NCBI GenBank assembly: GCA_021324435.1
Contig: JAJPIZ010000006.1
Span: forward strand, 1 to 64,000
DNA length: 64,000 nucleotides
Source: Anaerolineae bacterium
GTDB taxonomy: Bacteria > Chloroflexota > Anaerolineae > Anaerolineales > Villigracilaceae
Direction of reading: 5' to 3'
The translations under genes and the position numbers were made by a program. The notes beneath the pieces were generated by a model. It saw nothing but the letters and a program-made list of their open reading frames with translations, was not told the origin of the DNA and did not search any database. This document shows, piece after piece, positions 52,298 to 60,276 of the stretch (position 1 is the stretch's first letter; the number at the start of each line of letters is the position of its first letter).

Positions 52298-53778
52298 TAA
52301 TTTCTAAACCCGCTCAGAGTTTTCCACGGGCTGTATGGATCGGCTTCGTTCGCGTTGAGCCTGGTCGGAGCGCGAGGTGTTGCCATATCGGCCATCGCGG
52401 CCGCGATCAAAATCTGGAATGAAGGCCCACCCGGCTTCCAATTGAATTTCGTCTCGACCCAGCGCGTGGAAACATCGCCGCGTTTGAAATCTTCATGCCG
52501 CAAAACAGCCTGCAAAAAATCAATATTGGTCGTCACACCGTGCACGACAAATTCGCTCAAGGCCGCTTGCATTCGTTGGACGGTAACTTCACGGCTTTCT
52601 CCGTAAACAATCAACTTGGCAAGCAAGGGATCGTAAAAATGCGTCACTTCACTGCCCGCGGTAAAGCCCGAGTCGACGCGGATGTTTGGTCCGCGCGGCT
52701 CGATATATTGCAGTAATTTGCCGGTGCTTGGAAGGAATCCGTTCGCCGGGTCTTCGGCATAGATGCGGCACTCGATGGCGTGCCCGCGCTGGGAGAAATC
52801 TTTTTGTGCGAACGGAAACTTCTCCCCCGCCGCGATGCGAATTTGCCATTGAACCAAATCCGACCCCACGACCAATTCCGTGATAGGATGCTCGACTTGC
52901 AGGCGCGTGTTCATTTCAAGGAAATAATATTTGAGCGTATCGGGGTCAACGATGAACTCAACCGTACCCGCGTTGAAATATCCGACCGCTTTGGCCGAGG
53001 CGACCGCGGCTTCGCCCATTTGTTTTCGTAATTTCGGCGCAAGCAATGGCGAAGGTGTCTCTTCGATGATTTTTTGATGGCGTCTTTGCACCGAACATTC
53101 GCGTTCAAACAAATGGACGAGATTCCCATGCTGATCGCCCAAGACTTGAAACTCAATGTGATGCGCATTGGGCAGATATTTTTCGATCAGAAGACGGTCA
53201 TCGCCAAAAGCATTCAACGCTTCACGCCGCGCGGATTCAATTGCTTCGCCCAACTCGCTTTCTTTTTCCACCACTCTCATGCCTTTTCCGCCGCCGCCTG
53301 CCGCGGCTTTGACCAAAACCGGATAGCCAATTTCTTTTGCGGCTTTCTTGAAATCGGTTGCAGATTCGAGTCCTTCAAATCCGGGGACGGTCGGCACACC
53401 GGCTTTCTTCATGCTGATTTTTGATTCGGCTTTGTCGCCCATGGCGCGGATGGAATCGGCTGAAGGGCCGATAAAGGTCAGTTTCGCGGAAGCCACTGCG
53501 GCGGCGAATGAGGCGTTCTCCGATAAAAATCCATAGCCGGGATGAATCGCGTCCGCATTTGTCTGTTTTGCGGCATGGATGATCTTGTCAATGCTGAGAT
53601 ACGACTCTTTGGGTTCGGACGCGCCGAGCAGAATTGCTTCATCTGCAAATTGAACATGCAGGGAATTTTTGTCTGCTTCGGAATAGACCGCGACGGTTTG
53701 GATGCCCATCTCTTTGCAGGCTCGCATGATGCGGATGGCGATCTCGCCGCGGTTGGCGATTAGGATTTTCGAAAACAT
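52297..53778 (-). CDS. Biotin carboxylase (acyl-CoA carboxylase alpha subunit)
   Basis: A 493-residue biotin carboxylase. N-terminal ILIANRGEIAIRIMRACKEMG, ATP-grasp loop AAAGGGGKGMRVV, biotin/bicarbonate region ERECSVQRRHQKIIEETPSP and EMNTRLQVEHPITE are all intact. It carboxylates the biotin of the carrier protein with ATP and bicarbonate. The tail (about 450-493) is longer and basic. Together with the beta subunit at 55372 and the CitE/MaoC genes it probably forms methylcrotonyl-CoA carboxylase. Confidence 0.92.
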   Translation of the reverse strand: MFSKILIANRGEIAIRIMRACKEMGIQTVAVYSEADKNSLHVQFADEAILLGASEPKESYLSIDKIIHAAKQTNADAIHPGYGFLSENASFAAAVASAKLTFIGPSADSIRAMGDKAESKISMKKAGVPTVPGFEGLESATDFKKAAKEIGYPVLVKAAAGGGGKGMRVVEKESELGEAIESARREALNAFGDDRLLIEKYLPNAHHIEFQVLGDQHGNLVHLFERECSVQRRHQKIIEETPSPLLAPKLRKQMGEAAVASAKAVGYFNAGTVEFIVDPDTLKYYFLEMNTRLQVEHPITELVVGSDLVQWQIRIAAGEKFPFAQKDFSQRGHAIECRIYAEDPANGFLPSTGKLLQYIEPRGPNIRVDSGFTAGSEVTHFYDPLLAKLIVYGESREVTVQRMQAALSEFVVHGVTTNIDFLQAVLRHEDFKRGDVSTRWVETKFNWKPGGPSFQILIAAAMADMATPRAPTRLNANEADPYSPWKTLSGFRN

Positions 53779-53789
53779 GGTGTGAGCGT

Positions 53790-54311
53790 CTACTTCAAAT
53801 TCTGCATCAAATAAATGATGATGCTGGAGATGGTGCCGATAAAGAAGAATATGTAACCATATTTGACGAAGTTATATTTTGTATGTTTCAGATAAACGCC
53901 GACATGATAGATTTCATGCAACTGAACTTCATAGGATGTGTTTGGATTGTTGAGAATTTCCTCCATGTGCCGGAGGTATTCTTCGTATGACATGTGCGAA
54001 TAATTTCCGAAGAAAAGCGGATTGAACTCGGGGTCATTCAGCGGTCGTTTTTTGCGCGGCGAAATGTCTATGCTTGGGGTCACGGTGAGAAGCGCCAGGG
54101 TGATTGTGATCAACATAAAAATGGAGAGCACCACCACGGCCAGTCTCCAGGATGGATCATTGACGCGTGTGAGCGCGATCGTGATCAGCACCGATGAAAC
54201 ACTCAACAGGATATTGGCCTTTGTGTCGGCCATATTGCTGAAGTCAATTAATTGCCTGCGGGTTTCCTGCAGGAGGTAATCCAGTTGCGGACGCGGTTCC
54301 TTGATTTTCAT
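53790..54311 (-). CDS. PycTM-like two-TM protein (Pycsar-effector family)
   Basis: A 173-residue protein. Family-like N-terminal helix RRQLIDFSNMADTKANILLSVSSVLITIAL, with the ADxKAxI pattern of the Pycsar-effector TM (DUF5706) group; TM1 about 28-45, TM2 about 52-70, and a C-terminal TM helix (about 150-170) after LHEIYHVGVYLKHTKYNFVKYGYIF. The track start (54545) is a shadow of the DUF1579 gene; the ATG at 54311 overlaps that gene's stop by 4 bp. Pycsar effectors normally sit beside a cyclic-UMP/CMP cyclase, and none is adjacent here. Role unknown. Confidence 0.68.
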   Translation of the reverse strand: MKIKEPRPQLDYLLQETRRQLIDFSNMADTKANILLSVSSVLITIALTRVNDPSWRLAVVVLSIFMLITITLALLTVTPSIDISPRKKRPLNDPEFNPLFFGNYSHMSYEEYLRHMEEILNNPNTSYEVQLHEIYHVGVYLKHTKYNFVKYGYIFFFIGTISSIIIYLMQNLK

Positions 54312-54796
54312 CTCTTCATCCTCGTCAATTTGGATTCGACGGCTTTCGCCTCGCTTCCTTCGGGACTGATGTTGTATGCCGTTATGATGAGATGATCCTT
54401 GTCTAAAAGTTCGACCTCCGTGCGCCAGCCCCAATCTGGGCCGCCCTCCGGATCGGGATAACTGCCCAGGACGGAGAAGCCCTTTTCTTTTGCCGCGCCG
54501 GTGCAGAACATGATGGCAGTGTTGTTGTGGAATGAATCCACCCACGAGGCTTCGTAACGATTGAGAGTGGTGTTGAATCCGAAAGCAAAGATGCCCTGTT
54601 GCGCCTCGCCTTCCATTGAGCTTTGATAAAGATACAACGCAAAACGACCATCCAGCACGAGTTGGACGCTTCCCTGCGTTTGCGATTCAATCGGCGTGCC
54701 CTCCGGCTCGAGCCAGGTGCGCGTCGCGCCCGCCCAGCCGCCAACGAGCTGGGCGAGGAAGTGGTGAGGGGTGGAGGATGATTTGGGAAAGGTCAT
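54308..54796 (-). CDS. DUF1579 family protein
   Basis: A 162-residue beta-rich protein. HFLAQLVGGWAGATRTWLEPEG and FALYLYQSSMEGEAQQGIFAFGFNTTLNRYEASWVDS match DUF1579 (a calycin-like beta-barrel). Function unknown. It is placed in the middle of the carboxylase operon and is translationally coupled to the PycTM-like gene. Confidence 0.78.
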   Translation of the reverse strand: MTFPKSSSTPHHFLAQLVGGWAGATRTWLEPEGTPIESQTQGSVQLVLDGRFALYLYQSSMEGEAQQGIFAFGFNTTLNRYEASWVDSFHNNTAIMFCTGAAKEKGFSVLGSYPDPEGGPDWGWRTEVELLDKDHLIITAYNISPEGSEAKAVESKLTRMKR

Positions 54797-54833
54797 GTCA
54801 ATTCCATTTGGTGAGTGGAAAGTAGTGAATGAA

Positions 54834-55313
54834 TTAAGATTCTGGAATCTCTGAGACGAGGATGGAGTCTGATGGTTGTGAAGAAGTCTCGTAAATAGCC
54901 GGGTCCTCGCGGATTCCTTTTTGGCGCTGATGAGGAGTGAGTACGCTCAAGATTTTGATAATTTGTGTCAATAAACCAATGCGATGATTGATAACTTCTA
55001 CTTTCAGTGTGTGCCGAGATTTAAAGTACCAATCTCTTGCTTCACGTGCGGAGCCGAGTGAATATTCCAAAAAACGAGCGCGGTCTTTTCCTGTAGAACG
55101 AGAATAGCCTTCGGCGATGTTTGCAGAGATCGAGCCAACCGCGCGATAGAGCTGGTCGGCGAGGTCGCGCGTAAGAGAATTCTTGGTCAAAGCAAGTGCA
55201 TCCTGCCATGCAATATCAGCGATAAACAAACCAAGGCGATAGACGTCCAACCTCCAAAGCGAATCACCTTTGATCTCGTCAGGAACACTCACTTGCCATT
55301 CATCATACCTCAT
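54834..55313 (-). CDS. Four helix bundle protein (S23-type)
   Basis: A 159-residue protein of the four-helix-bundle S23 family, often found as an ORF in 23S rRNA intervening sequences but also free-standing. Helix sequences: WRLDVYRLGLFIADIAW, LADQLYRAVGSISANIAEGYS and RFLEYSLGSAREARDWYFKS. The GSISANIAEG pattern is the hallmark. No rRNA is present here. The ATG at 55313 follows a tandem CTTACCACT-like stretch. Confidence 0.82.
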   Translation of the reverse strand: MRYDEWQVSVPDEIKGDSLWRLDVYRLGLFIADIAWQDALALTKNSLTRDLADQLYRAVGSISANIAEGYSRSTGKDRARFLEYSLGSAREARDWYFKSRHTLKVEVINHRIGLLTQIIKILSVLTPHQRQKGIREDPAIYETSSQPSDSILVSEIPES

Positions 55314-55321
55314 GCCTATTC

Positions 55322-55375
55322 TCCACTTACCACTTACCACTCACTACTCACTACTTACTACTTACTACTTACTAC
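55322..55375. repeat. Simple tandem repeat, CACTTAC/TACTTAC units
   Basis: About seven imperfect units of TTACCACT / CTTACTACT-type sequence. On the minus strand these are GTAGTAAGTAGTGAG units, and similar AGTAGTAAGTAG sequence recurs at 59180-59207. Confidence 0.72.
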
Positions 55376-56997
55376 ATTCTGAAAACTCCAAAATTATTTT
55401 CTTCGACGGGCGAATTCAATACAACCGACAGCGCCAATCCCAAAACTTGACGCGTATCCACCGGGTCAATCACACCATCGTCCCACAATCTTGCTGTGGA
55501 ATGATAGGGATTGCCTTCGTTTTCGTATTTCTCCAAAATGGGACGTTTGAATTCATCCGCTTCTTCTTTGCTCATGGCAGGTTTGCCTTCCCTTTGTAAT
55601 TGCTCTTGTTTGATGGTAAGCAACACGTTTGCGGCTTGCTCCCCGCCCATGACGCTGATTCTCGCATTCGGCCACATCCACAGAAATCTTGAGCCGTAGG
55701 CGCGACCGGACATGGCGTAGTTGCCCGCGCCGAATGAGCCTCCAATGACGACGGTCAGTTTGGGGACACGAGTCGTCGCAACCGCATGGACCATCTTCGC
55801 GCCGTCTTTGGCAATTCCGCCGACCTCGGCTTCGCGTCCGACCATGAAGCCGGTGATGTTTTGCAGGAAGACGAGCGGAACCCCGCGCTGATCGCACAAC
55901 TCGATGAAATGAGTCGCTTTGAGCGCGGACTCGCTGAACAGCACTCCGTTATTGGCGATGATTCCGACAGGGTATCCATGAATGCGTGCGAACCCACAGA
56001 CGAGAGTCGTGCCATAGCGCGCTTTGAATTCGCGGAATTTGCTTCCATCAACCAAACGTGCGATGATCTCATGCACATCATATGTCTCGCGGAAGGTGGC
56101 GGGCAAAATGCCGTAGATTTCTTCGGCGGGATAGAGGGGATCTTCGGGTTTGGAAAGTGGAAAGTAGAAAGATGACTTTCCACTTTCTACTTTTTGGGGA
56201 AGAGTGTCAACAATAGAGCGTAGTATTTCAATCGCATGCTCATCATCCTCCGCAAAGTGATCTGCCACGCCGGAGAGACGGGTGTGAACATCCGCGCCGC
56301 CCAAATCCTCCGCGCTGACATCTTCGCCGGTCGCGGCCTTGACGAGAGGCGGGCCGCCCAAAAAAATTGTGCCCGTACCTTTGACAATGACCGCTTCGTC
56401 GCTCATCGCCGGGACGTACGCGCCGCCCGCCGTGCAACTTCCCATCACCGCCGCGATCTGCGGAATCTTTTTTGCGGACATGCGCGCTTGATTGTAAAAA
56501 ATTCTTCCGAAATGATTCACATCGGGAAACACTTCGTCTTGAAGCGGCAGGAACGCGCCGCCCGAATCAACCAGATATAAACATGGCAGATGATTCTCTT
56601 CGGCGATCTGCTGGGCGCGCAGATGCTTCTTGACCGTCATCGGGAAATACGAGCCGCCTTTGACGGTGGCGTCGTTGGCAACGATCATGACTTCGCGATG
56701 GCTGACGCGTCCGATGCCGGTAACGATGCCCGCGCCCGGGGCTTCGAGGTCGTACATGCCATGCGCGGCAAGCGGGGAGAGTTCGAGGAAGGGCGAGCCG
56801 GGATCGAGCAGACGTTCGATGCGGTCGCGCACAAAGAGTTTGCCTTGTTCTTCCTGCCGCTTACGATATTTATCCCCGCCACCCTGCCGCACGTCGGCAA
56901 GACGTTCGCGCAGCGTGTGAACTAGAGCGAGATTGTGTTTTTTATTGGCGAGGAATTGCGGGTCGTCCGGGGAAATGGAGGTCGCGAGGGTTTCCAT
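55372..56997 (-). CDS. Methylcrotonyl-CoA carboxylase beta subunit
   Basis: A 541-residue carboxyltransferase beta subunit. The sequence closely follows methylcrotonyl-CoA carboxylases: [92 protein letters not shown] and [17 protein letters not shown]. It carboxylates 3-methylcrotonyl-CoA (leucine catabolism) with the biotin carboxylase and carrier proteins downstream. An in-frame palindromic repeat lies at about residues 267-282. The track uses GTG at 57006; the ATG at 56997 is equally plausible. Confidence 0.93.
   Translation of the reverse strand: METLATSISPDDPQFLANKKHNLALVHTLRERLADVRQGGGDKYRKRQEEQGKLFVRDRIERLLDPGSPFLELSPLAAHGMYDLEAPGAGIVTGIGRVSHREVMIVANDATVKGGSYFPMTVKKHLRAQQIAEENHLPCLYLVDSGGAFLPLQDEVFPDVNHFGRIFYNQARMSAKKIPQIAAVMGSCTAGGAYVPAMSDEAVIVKGTGTIFLGGPPLVKAATGEDVSAEDLGGADVHTRLSGVADHFAEDDEHAIEILRSIVDTLPQKVESGKSSFYFPLSKPEDPLYPAEEIYGILPATFRETYDVHEIIARLVDGSKFREFKARYGTTLVCGFARIHGYPVGIIANNGVLFSESALKATHFIELCDQRGVPLVFLQNITGFMVGREAEVGGIAKDGAKMVHAVATTRVPKLTVVIGGSFGAGNYAMSGRAYGSRFLWMWPNARISVMGGEQAANVLLTIKQEQLQREGKPAMSKEEADEFKRPILEKYENEGNPYHSTARLWDDGVIDPVDTRQVLGLALSVVLNSPVEENNFGVFRM
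56151..56196. repeat. In-frame palindromic repeat inside the carboxylase beta gene
   Basis: GGAAAGTGGAAAGTAGAAAG...CTTTCCACTTTCTACTTT: two inverted arms of GGAAAGT/AGAAAGT units. On the minus strand it encodes [15 protein letters not shown], an insert in an otherwise conserved subunit. Confidence 0.72.
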
Positions 56998-57046
56998 GGC
57001 GCTCACTTCTAATGAGGATGTTCAACAGTTTAGCATAAATGAGATA

Positions 57047-57092
57047 TCGTGGCGAGGAGATTGCCGCGCTCGCGCGCGTCTCGCTCGCAATG
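57047..57092. repeat. Dispersed 'gcgagg...gcaatgac' element
   Basis: TCGTGGCGAGGAGATTGCCGCGCTCGCGCGCGTCTCGCTCGCAATGACAG, a decayed copy of the element at 41757-41853. It lies between the divergent carboxylase and thiolase genes. Confidence 0.55.
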
Positions 57093-57176
57093 ACAGAATC
57101 AATGATAAATGTCAGTAGTATTTTTGCTTCGTTTCTGCAAAGATGAGGTTATCTTTGAACCAAGGAGGAACATACA

Positions 57177-58541
57177 ATGAGACCTGTGTATGCAATCTCA
57201 GGCGGGGTATCGAAGTTTGCAAAGGCAAGACCGGACAAGACATTCCAAGCCATCATCAAGGAAGCGTATGACTATGCCATTGCCGATCTGGGCTTGGACT
57301 TTCCGACCTTCACCCGCATCGTGGACGGATCCGTCGCCTCGTACTTCTCGGATCACTTCGCCCGACAATTGATGGCGGGCATCATGGCTCAGGACTACCT
57401 TGGGCTGTGTCCCAAGCCCAGTCACCGCGTGGAAGGCGGCGGCGCGACGGGCGGCATCTGTTTTCAGGAGGCGTGGAAGAACGTCGCCAGCGGTCACATG
57501 GACGTGTGCGTCGCCTACGGCTTCGAGACCATGTCCCACGTGGAAACCTGGAAGGGGAACGAGTTCATCGCCTTAGCCTCCGACGTGTCGTTCGATTATC
57601 CCGTTGGAGGTTTTTATTCGGGCTACTACGCCATGATGGTGACGCGCCACATGAAGGAATTCGGCACGACGGTCGAGCAGTTGGCGCACGTCAGCGTGAA
57701 GAACTACTGCAATGCCTTCCACAATCCATATGCGCAGAAGAGTCAGCGCATCACGATTCAGGATGTGCGCAATGCGCCGATGGTGGCGTGGCCCCTGACG
57801 CGCCTCGACATCTGCGTCATGTCCGACGGCGCGGCGGCGGTCATTTTGTGTTCCGAGGAAGGTTTGAAAAAACTCGAAGCCGCGGGCGCGAGGATTCCGC
57901 GTCCGCTCGTGAAGGTGACGGGCATCGGGCGCGGCACCGACGCGATGCGCATGGCGGATCGTCCGCACTTCGATTACGACACCTTCATGCGCGATTATGC
58001 CACCGAGCAGGAGAAATCCTCCGACGAAACGCGCAAGTATTACAAGAAACTGTGGGAACACGGCACACGCTACCCCGGCGTCCACTCGTTCCGCGCGGGA
58101 CGCACCGCCGGCAACATGGCGTACAAAATGGCGGGCATCTCCGACCCGCTGCACGAACTCGACTTCGTGGAACTGCACGACGCCTACACTTCCAGCGAAA
58201 TTCAAACCTACGAAGACCTCGGCTTATGCCGCTACGGCGAGGGCGGTCCGTTCGCGGAATCGGGCAAGGCGTTCATGCCGAACATTGATTACGGCTTGAA
58301 ACTGAAAGAGAAACCTGTCTGCCCGGTCAACCCCTCGGGCGGACTCATCGCCTGCGGTCACCCCGTCGGCGCGACGGGACTGATGCAGGGCGTGTTCGCC
58401 ATCTGGCAGCTGCAGGGGACGATCAAAAAACATTTCCGCGACGACCGGCTTCAGGTCCAGAATGCGAAGCGGGGCGCGATCCACAGTCACGCCGGGACGG
58501 GGACGTATGTCACCGTGTCGGTGTTGGAGAGAGAAGGATAG
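57177..58541 (+). CDS. Thiolase family protein (nucleophile position altered)
   Basis: A 454-residue thiolase-like enzyme, of the archaeal-type acetyl-CoA acetyltransferase group that pairs with DUF35 proteins. The C-terminal half is normal (CGHPVGATGLMQG, LHDAYTSSE). But the N-terminal nucleophile region reads RVEGGGATGG, where related enzymes have VExACAxGG: a Gly replaces the catalytic Cys. Cys95 is nearby and might substitute. It may catalyse condensation/thiolysis or act as a non-catalytic partner. AAGGAGGAACATACA precedes the ATG. Confidence 0.82.
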   Translation: MRPVYAISGGVSKFAKARPDKTFQAIIKEAYDYAIADLGLDFPTFTRIVDGSVASYFSDHFARQLMAGIMAQDYLGLCPKPSHRVEGGGATGGICFQEAWKNVASGHMDVCVAYGFETMSHVETWKGNEFIALASDVSFDYPVGGFYSGYYAMMVTRHMKEFGTTVEQLAHVSVKNYCNAFHNPYAQKSQRITIQDVRNAPMVAWPLTRLDICVMSDGAAAVILCSEEGLKKLEAAGARIPRPLVKVTGIGRGTDAMRMADRPHFDYDTFMRDYATEQEKSSDETRKYYKKLWEHGTRYPGVHSFRAGRTAGNMAYKMAGISDPLHELDFVELHDAYTSSEIQTYEDLGLCRYGEGGPFAESGKAFMPNIDYGLKLKEKPVCPVNPSGGLIACGHPVGATGLMQGVFAIWQLQGTIKKHFRDDRLQVQNAKRGAIHSHAGTGTYVTVSVLEREG

Positions 58542-58552
58542 GGTGGTCGAGT

Positions 58553-58612
58553 AGGCGGCGGGTCTCGATACGCCCTTCGGGCTACTCGACCAGCGCCGCC
58601 GTATCAAGACCA
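58553..58612. repeat. Dispersed inverted repeat, 'gtcgagtaggcggcgggtctcg' family
   Basis: GGTCGAGTAGGCGGCGGGTCTCGATACG...CTACTCGACC...GCCGCCGTATCAAGACC. Mirror arms surround a GCCCTTCGGGC core. It lies between the thiolase and DUF35 genes. Confidence 0.72.
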
Positions 58613-58630
58613 CGGAATGGAGAAATGACC

Positions 58631-59188
58631 ATGACTAAACTACCCACTCAACGCGAAGAAACGTTAGGCGGTTATATCGTTCACGGCATTCCGTTCCCGA
58701 TTGGGACGGACGACGAGGCGATGGAATTCCTGAAGAAGATGACGCCCATTCAAATCGAGCAGGAATACAAGATTACCTACCTGCATTCCTACGGACAGGA
58801 CAGCCCCTGGTTCGCGGCGCTGACGAATAAACGTCTCATCGCTTCGCGCGACCCCCAAAGCGGATACACCTACGCCAACCCGCGCGGACACGACATGTAT
58901 TCGGGAGCGGAGACGAAATGGATTGACATCACGAACGTCCCTGCGAAGGTACATGCGTTTACCGTGTGTTACTTCGGCTCGGAGGAATTCCTGCCCGAAA
59001 CGCCTTTTGTGCTGGCGCTCATCGAGTTCGAGGGCGTGAACACGCTCCTCCTCACCCGCCTGATGGGCGTGGACCCGCAAGCCCCCTCGCTGGATTGGAT
59101 TGGGATGGAGGTCAAGCCGAAGTTTTTGCGCAATTCCAAGTTGAAGCCGACGGATGTGTATTTCGTACCAAAAGAGAGTAGTAAGTAG
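58631..59188 (+). CDS. DUF35 OB-fold protein, thiolase partner (Cys-less ribbon)
   Basis: A 185-residue protein of the DUF35/OB-fold type that forms complexes with thiolases and HMG-CoA synthases. The segment ALTNKRLIASRDPQSGYTYANPRGHDMYSG sits where a zinc ribbon would be, but its four Cys are missing. The OB-fold part has WIDITNVPAKVHAFTVCY and PFVLALIEFEGVNTLLLTRLMG. The start at 58631 (MTKLPTQ) is preferred because GGAG lies 8 nt before it; the earlier ATG (58625) is too close. Confidence 0.75.
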   Translation: MTKLPTQREETLGGYIVHGIPFPIGTDDEAMEFLKKMTPIQIEQEYKITYLHSYGQDSPWFAALTNKRLIASRDPQSGYTYANPRGHDMYSGAETKWIDITNVPAKVHAFTVCYFGSEEFLPETPFVLALIEFEGVNTLLLTRLMGVDPQAPSLDWIGMEVKPKFLRNSKLKPTDVYFVPKESSK

Positions 59189-59208
59189 AGAACAGAGAGT
59201 AGTAATGA

Positions 59209-59246
59209 AAATGGACTCGGCGAGTGGCTGAGTCCATTCTTGTTTT
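59209..59246 (+). terminator. Terminator after the DUF35 gene
   Basis: AATGGACTC-GGCGAGTGGCT-GAGTCCATT followed by CTTGTTTTGC. Confidence 0.7.
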
Positions 59247-59270
59247 GCTATAGCGCAAACTTCTCGGCTG

Positions 59271-60176
59271 TTACTTCCTCTCCACCTTCGCTCCCTCCTC
59301 GCTGACCCCCAATTCAAAGACGCGCGTGCTTAATCCTGCCGACTCAAACTCCCGCTTCATCGCGGACCCGATGCCTGAGTCCCGTTTCGACGCGAACGCG
59401 ATCAAACTCGGCCCCGCGCCCGAAAGCGCGGCCGCCGCGCCTGCTTGCTTCGCGGCGTCCATTGCTTCTCTTGCGCCGGGAATCAGCGGCAGGCGATAGG
59501 GTTGATGCAACGTATCGTCCATCACTTTTGCCAGTAAATCCAAATCTCCATCGTGCAACGCCTCGGTCACCAGCACTGCGCGGCTGATGTTGTGGATTGC
59601 ATCTTTCATGGGAACATGTTTTGGTAAGACGGCCCGCGCTTGTTTGGTGGGGAAATGAAAATCAGGCACAACGATCGTTACATGTAGGGACGAGTCGTGA
59701 CTCGTCCCTACAATTTTATGTCCGATGACCTCGCCCTCATTCATCGTCGAAACAACCAATCCGCCCATCAATGCCGGCGCGACGTTATCAGGGTGGCCTT
59801 CGATTTCTGTGGCGAGATTCAAGATTTCATCATTCGATAAAAATGAATCAAGCAACGCGTTTGCCGCAAGCAAACCCGTAATGATCGCCGCGGCGGATGA
59901 TCCCAACCCCGCCCCGAGCGGGATGCGATTCAAACAATGAATTTCCAACGCAGGCATTTGTTTTCCCGCCGCATCATAAACTTTTTGCATCGAACGGACG
60001 ATGAGATTCCTTGGGTTGGGCGCGAGTCTCTCCGCGCCTTCGCCTTCGATGCGCAAAGAAAAAGTATCCGCAGGAGTGAATTCAGTTTCATTCCACAAAT
60101 CCAACGCAAGGCCGAGGGCATCGAACCCCGGGCCGAGGTTGGCGGACGTGGCGGGAACTTTGATCTTGATTTTCAT
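59271..60176 (-). CDS. thrB: Homoserine kinase
   Basis: A 301-residue GHMP kinase that phosphorylates homoserine on the threonine pathway. VPATSANLGPGFDALGLAL (N-terminal), NRIPLGAGLGSSAAAIITG (ATP loop, about 84-102) and GAAAALSGAGPSLIAF are typical. A 10-residue segment (VGTSHDSSLH, about 159) stems from an in-frame palindrome (59683-59712). It precedes no other thr gene on its 3' side; thrC lies upstream with an inverted repeat between. Confidence 0.93.
   Translation of the reverse strand: MKIKIKVPATSANLGPGFDALGLALDLWNETEFTPADTFSLRIEGEGAERLAPNPRNLIVRSMQKVYDAAGKQMPALEIHCLNRIPLGAGLGSSAAAIITGLLAANALLDSFLSNDEILNLATEIEGHPDNVAPALMGGLVVSTMNEGEVIGHKIVGTSHDSSLHVTIVVPDFHFPTKQARAVLPKHVPMKDAIHNISRAVLVTEALHDGDLDLLAKVMDDTLHQPYRLPLIPGAREAMDAAKQAGAAAALSGAGPSLIAFASKRDSGIGSAMKREFESAGLSTRVFELGVSEEGAKVERK
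59683..59712. repeat. In-frame palindrome inside thrB
   Basis: TGTAGGGACGAGTC-GT-GACTCGTCCCTACA, perfect 14-bp arms, 30 bp in length (10 codons). It lies in the region coding for a loop of homoserine kinase. Confidence 0.85.
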
Positions 60177-60189
60177 AGCCTGATTAAAT

Positions 60190-60272
60190 CTCTAAACACG
60201 AAGGTCACTAAGGAGCGCAAAGGAAAGCACTTTTTTCTTCTTTGTGTACTTCGTGTCCTTCGTGGTTAAATT
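60190..60272. repeat. Intergenic inverted repeat, 'accacgaaggacac' family
   Basis: CTCTAAACACGAAGGTCACTAAGG...CTTTGTGTACTTCGTGTCCTTCGTGGTTAAA. It lies between thrB and thrC. Confidence 0.75.
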
Positions 60273-60276
60273 TTTT

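Noticed and set aside
53790-54311. Complete Pycsar defence system
   Set aside because: No cyclase adjacent to the effector-like gene; the class III cyclase at 502 is 50 kb away and of adenylate type.
54834-55313. 23S rRNA intervening sequence
   Set aside because: The S23-like ORF has no rRNA around it, so it is a free-standing four-helix-bundle gene.
55322-55375. Tandem TTACCACT-like units, CRISPR-like at first sight
   Set aside because: Units are 7-9 bp with no spacers and no cas genes; simple tandem repeat.
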